Part shown: positions 18,268-26,249 of the stretch, in pieces
Position numbering within the stretch: the stretch's first letter is position 1
Layout of the letters: each line of letters starts with the position of its first letter
Source of the DNA: Mesorhizobium_G sp049840935
GTDB lineage: Bacteria; Pseudomonadota; Alphaproteobacteria; Rhizobiales; Rhizobiaceae
Direction of reading: 5' to 3'
Assembly: GCA_049840935.1 (NCBI GenBank)
Contig: JASGJA010000030.1
Coordinates: forward strand, 28,523-92,522
Length of the DNA: 64,000 nt
Notes under the pieces: model-generated
Told to the model about the DNA's origin: nothing
What the model saw: the letters and a program-made list of their open reading frames with translations, nothing else
The model's database searches: none
Position numbers and translations under genes: made by a program

Positions 18268-19030
18268 GTTTGCCGCGAAGCTGAATATCTTCGCCCGCAA
18301 AGAAGCGATCACGCAAAGCGCCAACAAGTCCGCCGAGCACAACCCAGAAAACCAGATTCGTGACAGTTGTGATGACTACGAACTGATGATGCAGGTTTTC
18401 CGGAATGGGCGACTCGTGGCTGACCGGCTGCGGCGCACCGACAAGATGCGGCACAACGATCAGAACCAGACCGAGCAGCGACCACGTAACCGTGCCTCGA
18501 AATGCGATCAGCGCAAGACCCGCAGTGGTAGCGATGACGGTAAACCACCACCACACCTGCCGCTCTCCGAGATCGGCGGCCGGCATGGCAGGAAGCTCCG
18601 GTGGAAGACCAAGACCCGGCGCAAGCGTGAACACAGCAAAACCTGCCAGTCCCCACAGAACGCCCTGCCGCCAGGAAAGAACCCCGCCTGCAAATTCAGA
18701 TGCAACGACAAGCAGAAGCGCAAAGCCAACTGCAGTCACGACATTTGCAAGAAACGAATAGAACGTACGTTCAAATCCGTCTGCTGGCGCCCAACCTTCC
18801 TCATCATGCTCGTGGGCTGTGGCGGCATGATCGTGCGTTGCGGGTGCTTCGGCCGTCGCACCAGCGGCTGGCGCGGTTTCCGTGGGCGCGGCTTCGGCGC
18901 CGGCGTTTTCAAAGGTCTCTGCCTGAAGAATTAGGGGAACCGTGGTGAAGTGCTGCATGACGGCCATCAACAGACCGGCGAATAGCCCTGCGACCACCGC
19001 GGCAAACACGGCGTTACGAAAAGTGCTCAT
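18260..19030 (-). CDS. cbtA: Cobalt transporter subunit CbtA
   Basis: 256 residues with five or six hydrophobic segments. Between the first and second spans lies a His/Asp/Glu-rich loop (THDHAATAHEHDEEGW, about residues 64-79), the likely metal-collecting site, followed by the family motif WAPADGFERTFYSF. CbtAB is a predicted cobalt uptake system of alphaproteobacteria that is recognised largely by its link to B12 riboswitches. That link is present here: the operon is preceded by a cobalamin riboswitch at 19268-19440. Confidence 0.93.
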   Translation of the reverse strand: MSTFRNAVFAAVVAGLFAGLLMAVMQHFTTVPLILQAETFENAGAEAAPTETAPAAGATAEAPATHDHAATAHEHDEEGWAPADGFERTFYSFLANVVTAVGFALLLVVASEFAGGVLSWRQGVLWGLAGFAVFTLAPGLGLPPELPAMPAADLGERQVWWWFTVIATTAGLALIAFRGTVTWSLLGLVLIVVPHLVGAPQPVSHESPIPENLHHQFVVITTVTNLVFWVVLGGLVGALRDRFFAGEDIQLRGKLA

Positions 19031-19045
19031 GATGTCAGCCCCTTC

Positions 19046-19222
19046 TTAGTGGCAGGGGAAAGCCATTGAGTGGCGATAGTCGTGGGCTGCATTGTGCACA
19101 GCTTCCATCGGCGCAAAGCCGGAAAAGCCAACAATAAAAAGCCCAAGCACGCCAGCGAGCGCCAGTTGCAGCACCCGCGACGACGTCGATACGCCGCCAA
19201 GCGTTGAAGTTGATGTGTTCAT
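19046..19222 (-). CDS. cbtB: Cobalt transporter subunit CbtB
   Basis: 58 residues from the ATG at 19222. One transmembrane segment (ALAGVLGLFIVGFSGFAPM) is followed by the conserved C-terminal metal-site signature EAVHNAAHDYRHSMAFPCH with four histidines and a cysteine. It is the first gene of the cbtB-cbtA-cobP-cobO operon, 15 bp before cbtA and about 45 bp after the riboswitch. A further in-frame ATG at 19246 would add eight residues and is less likely. Confidence 0.93.
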   Translation of the reverse strand: MNTSTSTLGGVSTSSRVLQLALAGVLGLFIVGFSGFAPMEAVHNAAHDYRHSMAFPCH

Positions 19223-19267
19223 AATCCCACTCCTTGTGCCCTCCACCCGAGGGCTGAGAACCTGTTG

Positions 19268-19440
19268 TCTGTCGCTGGCAGGTCTCCTGGCTCACGGTTC
19301 GTCGTTCTAGCCCTGCCTTCCCGAAGCACGCTTCAGTGGCGAAAGTCGGACCGAACTCACCGCATACAGTTGCGGGGGCAGCCGCGGCATCCGGCCGATT
19401 GGCCATAACCGCATTCCCTCTTGGCTCCAATCGGAACCAG
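19268..19440 (-). ncRNA. Cobalamin riboswitch upstream of cbtB
   Basis: Read on the minus strand it has the full set of B12-element blocks: GGTTCC near the 5' end, AAGAGGGAATGCGG, GCTGCCCCCGCAACTGTA, TTCGCCACTG, GGGAAGGC, and the B12 box GAGCCAGGAGACCTGCC (+ coordinates 19277-19293). It controls cbtB-cbtA-cobP-cobO. Since cobalamin riboswitches usually turn expression off, cobalt uptake and corrinoid adenosylation should fall when adenosylcobalamin is plentiful. The remaining stretch from 19441 to the next gene at 19575 holds nothing I recognise apart from presumed promoters. Confidence 0.95.
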
Positions 19441-19574
19441 CGACACGCGAACTATAGTCACAAAGCCCGCCACCCGCAAACCAATTTCACCAATCGACAA
19501 TGGCTTACACGATGCTTCACCGGACGCCTTATGCCGTGGTAACGCTCAGCAATGTTTGGAGAGCGGCGCATTCC

Positions 19575-20561
19575 ATGACCGATATTGCACCCCCTGCCCG
19601 CAGCGCCCGGCGCATCGCGGCAATCGATGTTGCGCGCGGGGTCGCGTTGCTGGCGATGGCGGTCTACCATTTTACCTGGGATCTCGAATTTTTCGGCTAT
19701 GTAGAGCCCGGCCTGACAGCCGTGGGCGGCTGGAAACTTTTCGCGCGGTGCATCGCTTCGTCATTCCTGTTTCTGGTCGGAGTGAGCCTTTTTCTTGCCC
19801 ATGCGAAAGCGATTCGCTGGCGACCGTTTTTGATTCGTCTGGCAAAGGTGGCAGGAGCGGCTGCGCTGATCAGCATCGCGACCTATATCGCAACACCCGG
19901 CGCTTTCATTTTCTTCGGCATATTGCACCAGATTGCACTGGCAAGCCTGCTCGGGCTGCTGTTCATACGCGCGCCATTTTGGCTGACACTGATGGCTGCG
20001 GCGGCGGTGATTGCGGCTCCGCAGTTTCTGCGTTCCGAAGTGTTTGCGCATCCAGCGCTGTGGTGGGTGGGTCTTGCACCGACCAATCCGCGCTCCAATG
20101 ATTATGTGCCGCTTTTTCCGTGGTTTGGCGCGGTGCTGATCGGTATCGCGACGGCCAGCTTTGGCATATCCACCGGACTGCTGGAACGGTTGCGGCAGGT
20201 GGGAGAACCTCGCTGGTCGCGACCCCTGGATTTTCTGGGACGACACAGCCTTGCATTCTATCTGATTCACCAGCCTGTACTGATCGGCCTCGTTTGGATC
20301 GCGGCGCAGCTTTTCCCGCCCACGCCGATCTCAAATGAAGAGCAATTCGTTCGCGCGTGCCAGCGTACATGCGAACAAACGCGCGATGTAGACTTCTGCT
20401 CTGCCTATTGCGTTTGTATGCTGGACGAATTGAGCGACAACGGCCTGATGGACAGCATGTTCAACTCCGCGCAATCTGCGGAGCAGCGCGAGACGGTTCA
20501 GAGCCTCGCCGCGCAATGTACCGTCAGGACGCAGGACGCGCTGTCGGGAGGGCTGCAGTAA
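19575..20561 (+). CDS. Membrane acyltransferase of the HGSNAT/DUF1624 family with cysteine-rich tail
   Basis: 328 residues from the ATG at 19575 (MTDIAPPARSARRIAAID). The family opening motif RIAAIDVARGVALLAMAVYH, with aspartate in the first span and a membrane histidine, is clear. Seven or more hydrophobic segments follow, and LGRHSLAFYLIHQPVLIG marks the last. The family transfers acetyl or other acyl groups across membranes to sugars or polysaccharides; the substrate is unknown. After the last span comes a ~75-residue hydrophilic tail with cysteines arranged ACQRTCEQ, DFCSAYCVCMLDEL and AAQCTV. The stop shares a base with the following start (TAATG). Confidence 0.85.
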   Translation: MTDIAPPARSARRIAAIDVARGVALLAMAVYHFTWDLEFFGYVEPGLTAVGGWKLFARCIASSFLFLVGVSLFLAHAKAIRWRPFLIRLAKVAGAAALISIATYIATPGAFIFFGILHQIALASLLGLLFIRAPFWLTLMAAAAVIAAPQFLRSEVFAHPALWWVGLAPTNPRSNDYVPLFPWFGAVLIGIATASFGISTGLLERLRQVGEPRWSRPLDFLGRHSLAFYLIHQPVLIGLVWIAAQLFPPTPISNEEQFVRACQRTCEQTRDVDFCSAYCVCMLDELSDNGLMDSMFNSAQSAEQRETVQSLAAQCTVRTQDALSGGLQ

Positions 20562-21031
20562 TGACACAAACGCCGCCAAACAGGATTCCGTGGCCGCCTT
20601 TGATCTATATCGCAGCGGCAGCGGCAAGCGTGGTTGCAGACTGGCTGATGCCCCTGCCGTGGGTTCCCTCGCCGCTTTCCGACCTATTGCTGGCTATAGG
20701 GGGCTTATGCATTTTCGGAGCGCTGGCAATCGACGTTTCGGCAATGGGCAAAATGCGCAAGGCAAAAACGCCGATCATGCCGACCCGCGCCGCCGAGCAT
20801 CTGGTTACAAGCGGCGCGTTTTCGTTCAGCCGCAACCCGATTTATCTGGCGAACACGCTACTGATGTTTGGCGTGGCGCTGGTCTATGGAAGCGTGTGGT
20901 TCATTGTGTTCGGGCTGATCGCCGCGTTTGCAACACAGAAGCTGGCGATTGAGCGCGAGGAGCGCCATCTCGCCCAACAGTTTGGCAAGAAATATCATGA
21001 CTACACCAAGCGCGTGCGGCGCTGGATATGA
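20561..21031 (+). CDS. Isoprenylcysteine carboxyl methyltransferase-like membrane protein
   Basis: 156 residues with four hydrophobic segments. The C-terminal SAM-binding signature of the ICMT/PEMT superfamily is seen: AAEHLVTSGAFSFSRNPIYL, AIEREERHLAQQFGKKYHDY and KRVRRWI. The bacterial members are membrane methyltransferases whose substrates are mostly unknown. It is coupled with the preceding acyltransferase gene by a one-base overlap, so the two may act on the same envelope component. Confidence 0.85.
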   Translation: MTQTPPNRIPWPPLIYIAAAAASVVADWLMPLPWVPSPLSDLLLAIGGLCIFGALAIDVSAMGKMRKAKTPIMPTRAAEHLVTSGAFSFSRNPIYLANTLLMFGVALVYGSVWFIVFGLIAAFATQKLAIEREERHLAQQFGKKYHDYTKRVRRWI

Positions 21032-21090
21032 ATTAAAACACATATTTCAATATATTAACGTGCTTTCTTAAATCTGCATGAGAGGTTTGT

Positions 21091-21798
21091 ATGACACCGC
21101 ATAATCACGCAAAGCCGGGCGATTTTGCTGACGTTGTGCTGCTGCCGGGCGACCCGTTGCGCGCGAAATGGATCGCGGAAAACTTCTTCGAGAACCCGCA
21201 GCAGGTGAACAGTGTGCGCAACTGTTTGGGCTTCACCGGCACAGTGCAAGGCAGGCGCATTTCCGTGCAGGCGACGGGCATGGGACAGCCATCGCTCTCG
21301 ATCTATGTTCACGAACTGATCAACGTGTATGGGGCAAAAACGCTAATAAGGGTGGGCACCTGCGGCGGGCTGAGTACCAAGGTCAAGGTGCGCGACCTCA
21401 TTATCGCCCAGGCCGCGACGACCGATTCCGCTATCGTGCGGGATGCGTTTCCGGGCTATGGCTATGCGCCGATTGCCGATTTCGACCTGCTTTCATCAGC
21501 GGTGGAAAAGACGCGAAAGGCAGGCTTGCGCAGCCATGTCTGCAACATTCTTTCCAGCGATGTGTTCTATCAGGACGGCTTTTCGGCTTACGAAAAACTT
21601 GCCGCGCATGGTGTGCTTGGGGTGGAGATGGAGGCCGCAGCGCTTTACCTGCTAGCCGCGCGCTATAACGCGCGGGCGCTTGCTATCTGCACCATGACGG
21701 ACTGCCTCGTCACACATGAGGAAATGAACGCCGAAGACCGGCAAAGCTCGCTGACGGAGATGGTAAAGCTCGCGCTGGAAGTCGCTGTCGCTGCCTGA
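21091..21798 (+). CDS. deoD: Purine-nucleoside phosphorylase, DeoD type
   Basis: Cleaves purine nucleosides with phosphate to the base and ribose-1-phosphate in nucleoside salvage; cytosolic hexamer. The 235 residues are the standard DeoD length. Motifs: the phosphate-binding LLPGDPLRAKWIAENF, LIRVGTCGGLSTKVKVRDL, YQDGFSAYEKLAAHGVLGVEMEAAALY, where Glu binds the nucleoside, and the C-terminal TMTDCLVTHEEMNAEDRQ with the catalytic Asp. The ATG at 21091 is preceded by GAGAGG. It appears to be a single-gene unit convergent with the MerR gene 1 bp away. Confidence 0.95.
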   Translation: MTPHNHAKPGDFADVVLLPGDPLRAKWIAENFFENPQQVNSVRNCLGFTGTVQGRRISVQATGMGQPSLSIYVHELINVYGAKTLIRVGTCGGLSTKVKVRDLIIAQAATTDSAIVRDAFPGYGYAPIADFDLLSSAVEKTRKAGLRSHVCNILSSDVFYQDGFSAYEKLAAHGVLGVEMEAAALYLLAARYNARALAICTMTDCLVTHEEMNAEDRQSSLTEMVKLALEVAVAA

Positions 21799-21799
21799 C

Positions 21800-22186
21800 C
21801 TACGTGTTGACGCCAAGCTCGGCCAGACGCTCGACGCAGGCTTCTTCGGCCTGATCAAGTTCGGCCAGAGATTCCTCAAGATCGCGGCGCTTCTGGCGCA
21901 GATGTTCGCGCTTTTCATGCATGCGCTGGATCATCAGCTTGAGCTGCCCAACCTCGCCCGGCGGCTCCCGATACATTTGAATGATTTCGCGTATCTCATT
22001 GATTGAAAAACCCAATCTCTTGCCGCGCAAAATCTGGCGGATCAAATGACGGTCCGACGGGCGAAACAGCCGCGTGCGCCCGCGCCGAACAGGCTGGATC
22101 AGCCCTTCGTCCTCGTAAAAGCGCAGTGTTCGCGTCGAAATGTCAAACTCGCGGGTGAGTTCGGTGATCGAATAATATTCCCGCAT
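21800..22186 (-). CDS. MerR-family regulator, LiuR-like
   Basis: 128 residues. An N-terminal winged helix (YYSITELTREFDISTRTLRF, YEDEGLIQPVRRGRTRLF) is followed by LIRQILRGKRLGFSINEIRE and a coiled coil (MHEKREHLRQKRRDLEESL). There are no metal-binding cysteines. The sequence is closest in style to LiuR, which controls leucine/isovalerate and acyl-CoA breakdown genes in proteobacteria. Those genes are not nearby here. A palindrome TTTACGTAAA, resembling a LiuR half-site, sits just upstream and suggests autoregulation. Confidence 0.85.
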   Translation of the reverse strand: MREYYSITELTREFDISTRTLRFYEDEGLIQPVRRGRTRLFRPSDRHLIRQILRGKRLGFSINEIREIIQMYREPPGEVGQLKLMIQRMHEKREHLRQKRRDLEESLAELDQAEEACVERLAELGVNT

Positions 22187-22232
22187 TTCGCCGATCCCGA
22201 TTCACAAGATTGGTCGGCAAAATGCCATGGCA

Positions 22233-22246
22233 TTTACGTAAAAGTC
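22233..22246 (-). promoter_or_regulatory. Putative MerR/LiuR-like operator and -35 box
   Basis: Read on the minus strand the site is TTGACTTTTACGTAAA: a consensus-like -35 hexamer (TTGACT) that runs into the palindrome TTTACGTAAA, followed by another palindrome ATGCCATGGCAT. It lies about 45-60 bases before the MerR gene start. The arrangement fits operator-in-spacer regulation, as is usual for MerR proteins. Assignment to LiuR rests on a remembered motif and is tentative. Confidence 0.45.
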
Positions 22247-22265
22247 AATGCAGCACGTTTATCGT

Positions 22266-23681
22266 TTAGCCAAACCACCATGTTGCAAGGCCGAGAAAGG
22301 CGAAAAAGCCGACGCAATCTGTGACTGCCGTCACGAAGACAGATGAGGCGACGGCAGGGTCTGCGCCCACCTTGTCCAGCAGGAGCGGAATCAGAATGCC
22401 CGCCAGCGCAGCGGCGAACATATTGATCACCATTGCAGCTGCAATGATGCCGCCGATGTTCTTGTTCTCGAACCAGAATGTCGCCACCAAGCCGATCATT
22501 ATGGCGAACACCAGACCGTTGATGAGGCCAACGCCGATCTCACGGCGGATAATGCGCCATGCATTGTAGATATCGATTTCCTTGGTCGCGAGCGCACGCA
22601 CGGTAACAGTCATGGTTTGCGATCCAGCATTACCGCCCATGCCTGCAACGATGGGCATAAGCACCGCGAGCGCGACGATTTTCTGGATCGTCTCATCGAA
22701 CAGGCCAATGACCGAGGCAGCAAGGAAGGCCGTCAACAGATTGACCGCAAGCCATGGAACGCGCGAGCGAGAAGTGGCGAGGACTGTGTCCGACAGTTCT
22801 TCGTCGCCGACACCGCCCATGCGCATCAAATCTTCTTCGGCTTCCTGCTGGATGACATCGACCACATCATCAATGGTCAGCACGCCGACCAGTCGTTCGT
22901 TTTCATCCACAACAGCAGCGGAAAGCAGATCGTACTGCTCAAATTCGCGCGCCGCCTCTTCCTGATCCATCGTGGCTGGAATTGCGTGGCGCGTCTCGTG
23001 TTGTATGTCCTCGATTTTAGTGGAGCGTTTGGTGCGCAAAATCTGGTCAAGATAGACCGCGCCAAGCAACTTGAACGTTGGGTCGATGACGAAAATCTCG
23101 CTGAAACGATCGGGTAAATCCGTGTCGTCGCGTAGGTAGTCGATTGTCTGCCCAACCGTCCAGAACGGCGGCACGGCAACAAACTCGGTCTGCATGCGCC
23201 GACCGGCCGTTTCCTCCGGGTAGTCCAGTGCGCGCTTGAGACGAATGCGTTCAGTGAAAGGAAGTTTCGACAGGATCTCCTGTCGGTCTTCCTCATCCAT
23301 GTCTTCCAGAATGTAGACGGCATCGTCCGAATCCAAATCCTTGACGGCGTCGGCAATCTGGTCGTTCGGAAGATGGTCAACGATCTCCGCGCGAATCGCA
23401 TCATCGACCTCGGTCAGCGCCGAGAAATCGAAATCATTGCCAAGCAAATCGACCAGCGCCCGCCGCTGTTCGGGCAACAGAGCTTCCAGCAGATCACCGA
23501 GTTCGGATTGGTGCAGCCTGTCGACATCAGCCTTGAGGGCAAGGACATCACGGTCTGCAATCGCCGCGCCAATCTGCGAGAGGAAAGAGGCGCGAACCAC
23601 GCCATCCTCGTCATAAATATCTGCATGCGGCAGCGTGTCGACTGATTCGGAAGCTGGCGCTTTCTCCTGGTCCTGTTCCAA
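22266..23681 (-). CDS. mgtE: Magnesium transporter MgtE
   Basis: A Mg2+ channel/transporter gated by cytosolic Mg2+. The 471 residues comprise the N-domain (LGDLLEALLPEQRRALVDLL, then DDAVYILEDMDEEDRQEIL), two CBS domains (region SEIFVIDPTFKLLGAVYLDQ to ERLVGVLTIDDVVDVIQQEA) and a five-span membrane domain with MPIVAGMGGNAGSQ, the typical pore signature. The start is TTG at 23681, seven bases after GGGAGG; no in-frame ATG fits. No frame breaks were seen. Confidence 0.94.
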   Translation of the reverse strand: MEQDQEKAPASESVDTLPHADIYDEDGVVRASFLSQIGAAIADRDVLALKADVDRLHQSELGDLLEALLPEQRRALVDLLGNDFDFSALTEVDDAIRAEIVDHLPNDQIADAVKDLDSDDAVYILEDMDEEDRQEILSKLPFTERIRLKRALDYPEETAGRRMQTEFVAVPPFWTVGQTIDYLRDDTDLPDRFSEIFVIDPTFKLLGAVYLDQILRTKRSTKIEDIQHETRHAIPATMDQEEAAREFEQYDLLSAAVVDENERLVGVLTIDDVVDVIQQEAEEDLMRMGGVGDEELSDTVLATSRSRVPWLAVNLLTAFLAASVIGLFDETIQKIVALAVLMPIVAGMGGNAGSQTMTVTVRALATKEIDIYNAWRIIRREIGVGLINGLVFAIMIGLVATFWFENKNIGGIIAAAMVINMFAAALAGILIPLLLDKVGADPAVASSVFVTAVTDCVGFFAFLGLATWWFG

Positions 23682-23762
23682 GGGCGCCTCCCGATTGGCT
23701 GCGAAAGTGAATGCGCGTTTGGTTTAGCCAAATGCAGCGGAATTTCAAATAGAATGCGCAGC

Positions 23763-24786
23763 CTAGCGAAACAGAAAAGGAAGCCCGGAAATCAGCGCGC
23801 GCACATATCGCGGATGCTGAAAAAGCCCATTGAGCGAGATTCTCTGGGAGAAGATAGTTGCTCCTGCCCCACTGCAGCATTCCGGGCCGGGTTGTGACGG
23901 CAAGCGAAAGGCCGCATTCTTCAACCGCCCCCGCTTCCCGCTGTCCAGCCGCGCTCGACCACCCATAGGGGTAAGCGAAGGTCTTGGGCCGTACCCCAAC
24001 CAGTGATTCTATCGTTTCGACCGAATCGGAAATTTCTTCGTGCAGGCGCTTGGGATCAGCCCGCTTGAGATTGCAGTGTGTAACGGTGTGCGCGCCAATG
24101 GATAGGAGCGGATCGGTCGCCACAAGTTCACGCAGTTCCGTAGCGCTCATTACCAATTCGCTGACGAGTGCATATGGATCGACCCCGGCACCCTTGGCCG
24201 CAGCCTCAACGCGCCCCACGGCGACATCTTCATCGTAGGTGTCCACAAAATCGGCGATACGTCGAAACAGCTCTAACTTCTTTCGATTGGTACTGGCATC
24301 ATACGTTTCCAACCCGTCGCCCAGATCGATGCGGATTTTATCTGAACACTGAATCATCCGTTCAGCGGTTTCCCACCATGGCGCACAGGAGCGCTGCACA
24401 AAACCCGACGTTGCGAAAATCGTGTATGGCACGCCATAACGCCGAAAAACGGGAGCAGCAAAATCGGCATTGTCACGATAGCCGTCATCAAGCGTGACCG
24501 CGAAAAACTGTCCCGCCGCCTCACCCTTTTCGAGCAAAGGGATATCCTCAAGACGCACGGGGATCAGCCCGCAATCCAGAGCAATCTCAAGCGCCGCGCC
24601 AAGGAACTCCGGCGTGATCGACAGCAACGCATTTGGCTGAAATCGATTCGAATCCGCTGGGCGCACATGGTGGAGGGTGAAGATAACCCCCTTGCCCGAC
24701 CACGGTCCACGCACCACAGCAGACGGCAGCGCGCCTATTACCTCAAGCACGCCACGAATCCCTGCATAGCGCATTGCAGCGCGCAT
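23763..24786 (-). CDS. Polysaccharide deacetylase family protein, one frame break
   Basis: A NodB-type carbohydrate esterase. The ATG at 24786 (MRAAMRYAGIRGV) is chosen over an ATG 33 codons upstream. Motifs: GVIFTLHHVRP, FAVTLDDGYRDNADFAAPVF with the metal aspartates, IGAHTVTHCNLKR for the His ligands, and FAYPYGWSS. The main frame then runs on into mgtE, which is an artefact. Dropping one base near 23845 gives LQWGRSNYLLPRISLNGLF, then HPRYVRALISGLPFLFR and a stop at 23763, the expected family end. The repaired product has about 340 residues. Probable role: deacetylation of cell-surface polysaccharide; substrate unknown. Confidence 0.85.
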
Positions 24787-25033
24787 GTTGGGAAGAGTGG
24801 TCAACCTCGTCTTTCCATCAAAAATTCGGCGCAAAAGAACATGAGAGGCTAAATACTCTCTAAATCCAGGATTCTCCGCCGACAATAGGGTTGAAACAAC
24901 GCAGATTTTGCCGCTTTAAGTTGAAATTCAAAACCATTGCAAAGATCGCAATTTTTGTCACCGGGACGCCTTGTTTCGCATAAGGCGATTTGCTACATGC
25001 CGCGTGCCGGTTCGACCGGCCCTTTCGTGACGT

Positions 25034-25118
25034 GCGGTCGTGGCGGAATTGGTAGACGCGCAGCGTTGAGGTCGCTGTGGGGCAACCCGTGGAAGTTCGA
25101 GTCTTCTCGACCGCACCA
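25034..25118 (+). tRNA. tRNA-Leu (GAG anticodon)
   Basis: A cloverleaf with a long variable arm. The acceptor GCGGTCG (25034-25040) pairs with CGACCGC (25108-25114), followed by A and encoded CCA. The D-arm contains GGCGGAATTGGTAGACGC, the anticodon stem CAGCG/CGCTG encloses the loop TTGAGGT, giving anticodon GAG, and the T-arm carries GTTCGAGTC. The long variable arm is typical of leucine tRNA. The flanks 24787-25033 and 25119-25295 contain no further gene that I can see. Confidence 0.96.
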
Positions 25119-25295
25119 TCACGAAACTAGCGTTCTAAGGAACGCTTTGAAAACGAGCGGACGATCAAGAGAATGATCGGCACTCGAAACTGGTAAGGCA
25201 CCTTAACTCAACCAGGTCAAAGCCAGCGGACAGATAAAAGTCAGCCGGCAGAAACAAATCGAGCGGGACTCGACGCAGCGCGGATTTGGGACCAT

Positions 25296-26045
25296 ATGCT
25301 CTGGAGCATGACCAGCCGCCAGACCATAGCCACGTCATTTGAGCCAACCGAGGCCTCCGAGCCGGTGGAGTGGCGAATTGAGCCCGGACTGACCGATTAT
25401 CAAACCGCCCTGGATTTCATGGAAACGCGGGCGGAAGCGATCCATGCAGGAACCGCCACAGAGCTTGTTTGGCTCGTTGAGCACCCCCCGCTTTATACGG
25501 CAGGAACAAGCGCACACGCGGAAGATCTCGTCGAGCCGAACCGCTTTCCGGTTTTTGAGGCTGGCAGAGGCGGCGAATATACATATCACGGCCCCGGCCA
25601 ACGGGTTGCCTATGTAATGCTAGATCTCAAGCGCAGAAGACCCGATGTTCGCGCCTTCGTAGCAGCGCTCGAAGAATGGATCATTCGCTCCCTCGCCCAA
25701 TTCAACGTGAAGGGCGAACGACGCGAAGACCGCGTTGGCGTATGGGTTGTTAGACCGGACCGCCCCACCCTGCCCAACGGCACGCCCGCCGAAGACAAGA
25801 TCGCAGCCATTGGCATCAGGCTGCGCCGCTGGGTTAGCTTTCACGGCATCGCGGTGAACATCGAGCCCGATTTAACGCATTTTTCCGGGATCGTGCCTTG
25901 CGGCATCCGAGGCTATGGCGTGACCAGCCTTGTAGATCTTGGGCTGCCCCTGACGATGGCGGATTACGACATCGCACTGAAGCAAGCTTTTGAAGAGATC
26001 TTCGGCCCTTCCCGCGCGGCAAATGAACTTCTTGCCGCGCAATAA
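25296..26045 (+). CDS. lipB: Lipoyl(octanoyl) transferase LipB
   Basis: Moves octanoyl groups from acyl carrier protein to lipoyl domains of dehydrogenase complexes. The 249 residues contain RGGEYTYHGPGQRVAYVMLD (substrate pocket), the catalytic lysine region EDKIAAIGIRLRRWVSFHG, and the catalytic cysteine in FSGIVPCGIRGYGVTSL. ATG codons at 25296 and 25308 are both possible starts; neither has a strong ribosome binding site. It is a single-gene unit facing the small SOS-controlled ORF. Confidence 0.94.
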   Translation: MLWSMTSRQTIATSFEPTEASEPVEWRIEPGLTDYQTALDFMETRAEAIHAGTATELVWLVEHPPLYTAGTSAHAEDLVEPNRFPVFEAGRGGEYTYHGPGQRVAYVMLDLKRRRPDVRAFVAALEEWIIRSLAQFNVKGERREDRVGVWVVRPDRPTLPNGTPAEDKIAAIGIRLRRWVSFHGIAVNIEPDLTHFSGIVPCGIRGYGVTSLVDLGLPLTMADYDIALKQAFEEIFGPSRAANELLAAQ

Positions 26046-26069
26046 TTTACGGAACGATCAAGCGCGTGA

Positions 26070-26157
26070 TTAAAGCGCGCCGATCCACAAAGCCGTGGAA
26101 ATAAGAAACGCACTCATGCACACCATCGACACAACGTCCTGAAGAATTCTCGCTCAT
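26070..26157 (-). CDS. Tiny single-span membrane peptide under SOS control (candidate SidA-like), frame repaired
   Basis: An excellent ribosome binding site (AGGAGG, 5 bases before ATG) starts an ORF at 26157. As read it gives 36 hydrophilic residues (stop at 26047). Removing one base from GAATTC at 26143-26148, the same kind of error found in nine other genes here, gives a 28-residue peptide starting MSEILQDVVS, continuing through a hydrophobic stretch MVCMSAFLISTALWIGAL and ending at TAA 26070. It has a short acidic N-terminus and one membrane span. Upstream are multiple LexA-type boxes. The size, topology and SOS control resemble the 29-residue Caulobacter division inhibitor SidA. Homology is not claimed. 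Confidence 0.6.
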
Positions 26158-26179
26158 TGCGACCTCCTGTTTGTTGATT

Positions 26180-26205
26180 GTTCATACTTTGTTCCATTTT
26201 TGTTC
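26180..26205 (-). promoter_or_regulatory. Tandem SOS (LexA) boxes, GTTC-N7-GTTC-N7-GTTC
   Basis: On the + strand GTTC occurs at 26180, 26191 and 26202, exactly 11 bases apart, giving two overlapping copies of the alphaproteobacterial LexA site GTTC-N7-GTTC. They lie 23-48 bases upstream of the tiny ORF on the minus strand and overlap its presumed promoter (TTGACT at about 26205-26210 on the minus strand). The neighbouring genes lipB and the glycosyltransferase both end towards this region, so the small ORF is the only gene these sites could serve. Confidence 0.85.
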
Positions 26206-26218
26206 AAAGTCAACACAA

Positions 26219-26233
26219 GAACGAAATACGAAC
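26219..26233 (-). promoter_or_regulatory. Second SOS (LexA) box, GAAC-N7-GAAC
   Basis: GAAC at 26219 and 26230 on the + strand with 7 bases between is a perfect LexA direct-repeat site of the alphaproteobacterial type, in the opposite orientation to the triplet at 26180-26205. It lies about 60-75 bases upstream of the small ORF. Together the two clusters give tight, possibly cooperative repression. Confidence 0.8.
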
Positions 26234-26249
26234 AAAATCTACTGACAAA

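Noticed and set aside
23611..24885. Deacetylase frame overlapping the start of mgtE
   Set aside because: The overlap exists only because the frame is lost near 23845. The corrected frame ends at 23763, before mgtE, with the expected C-terminus.
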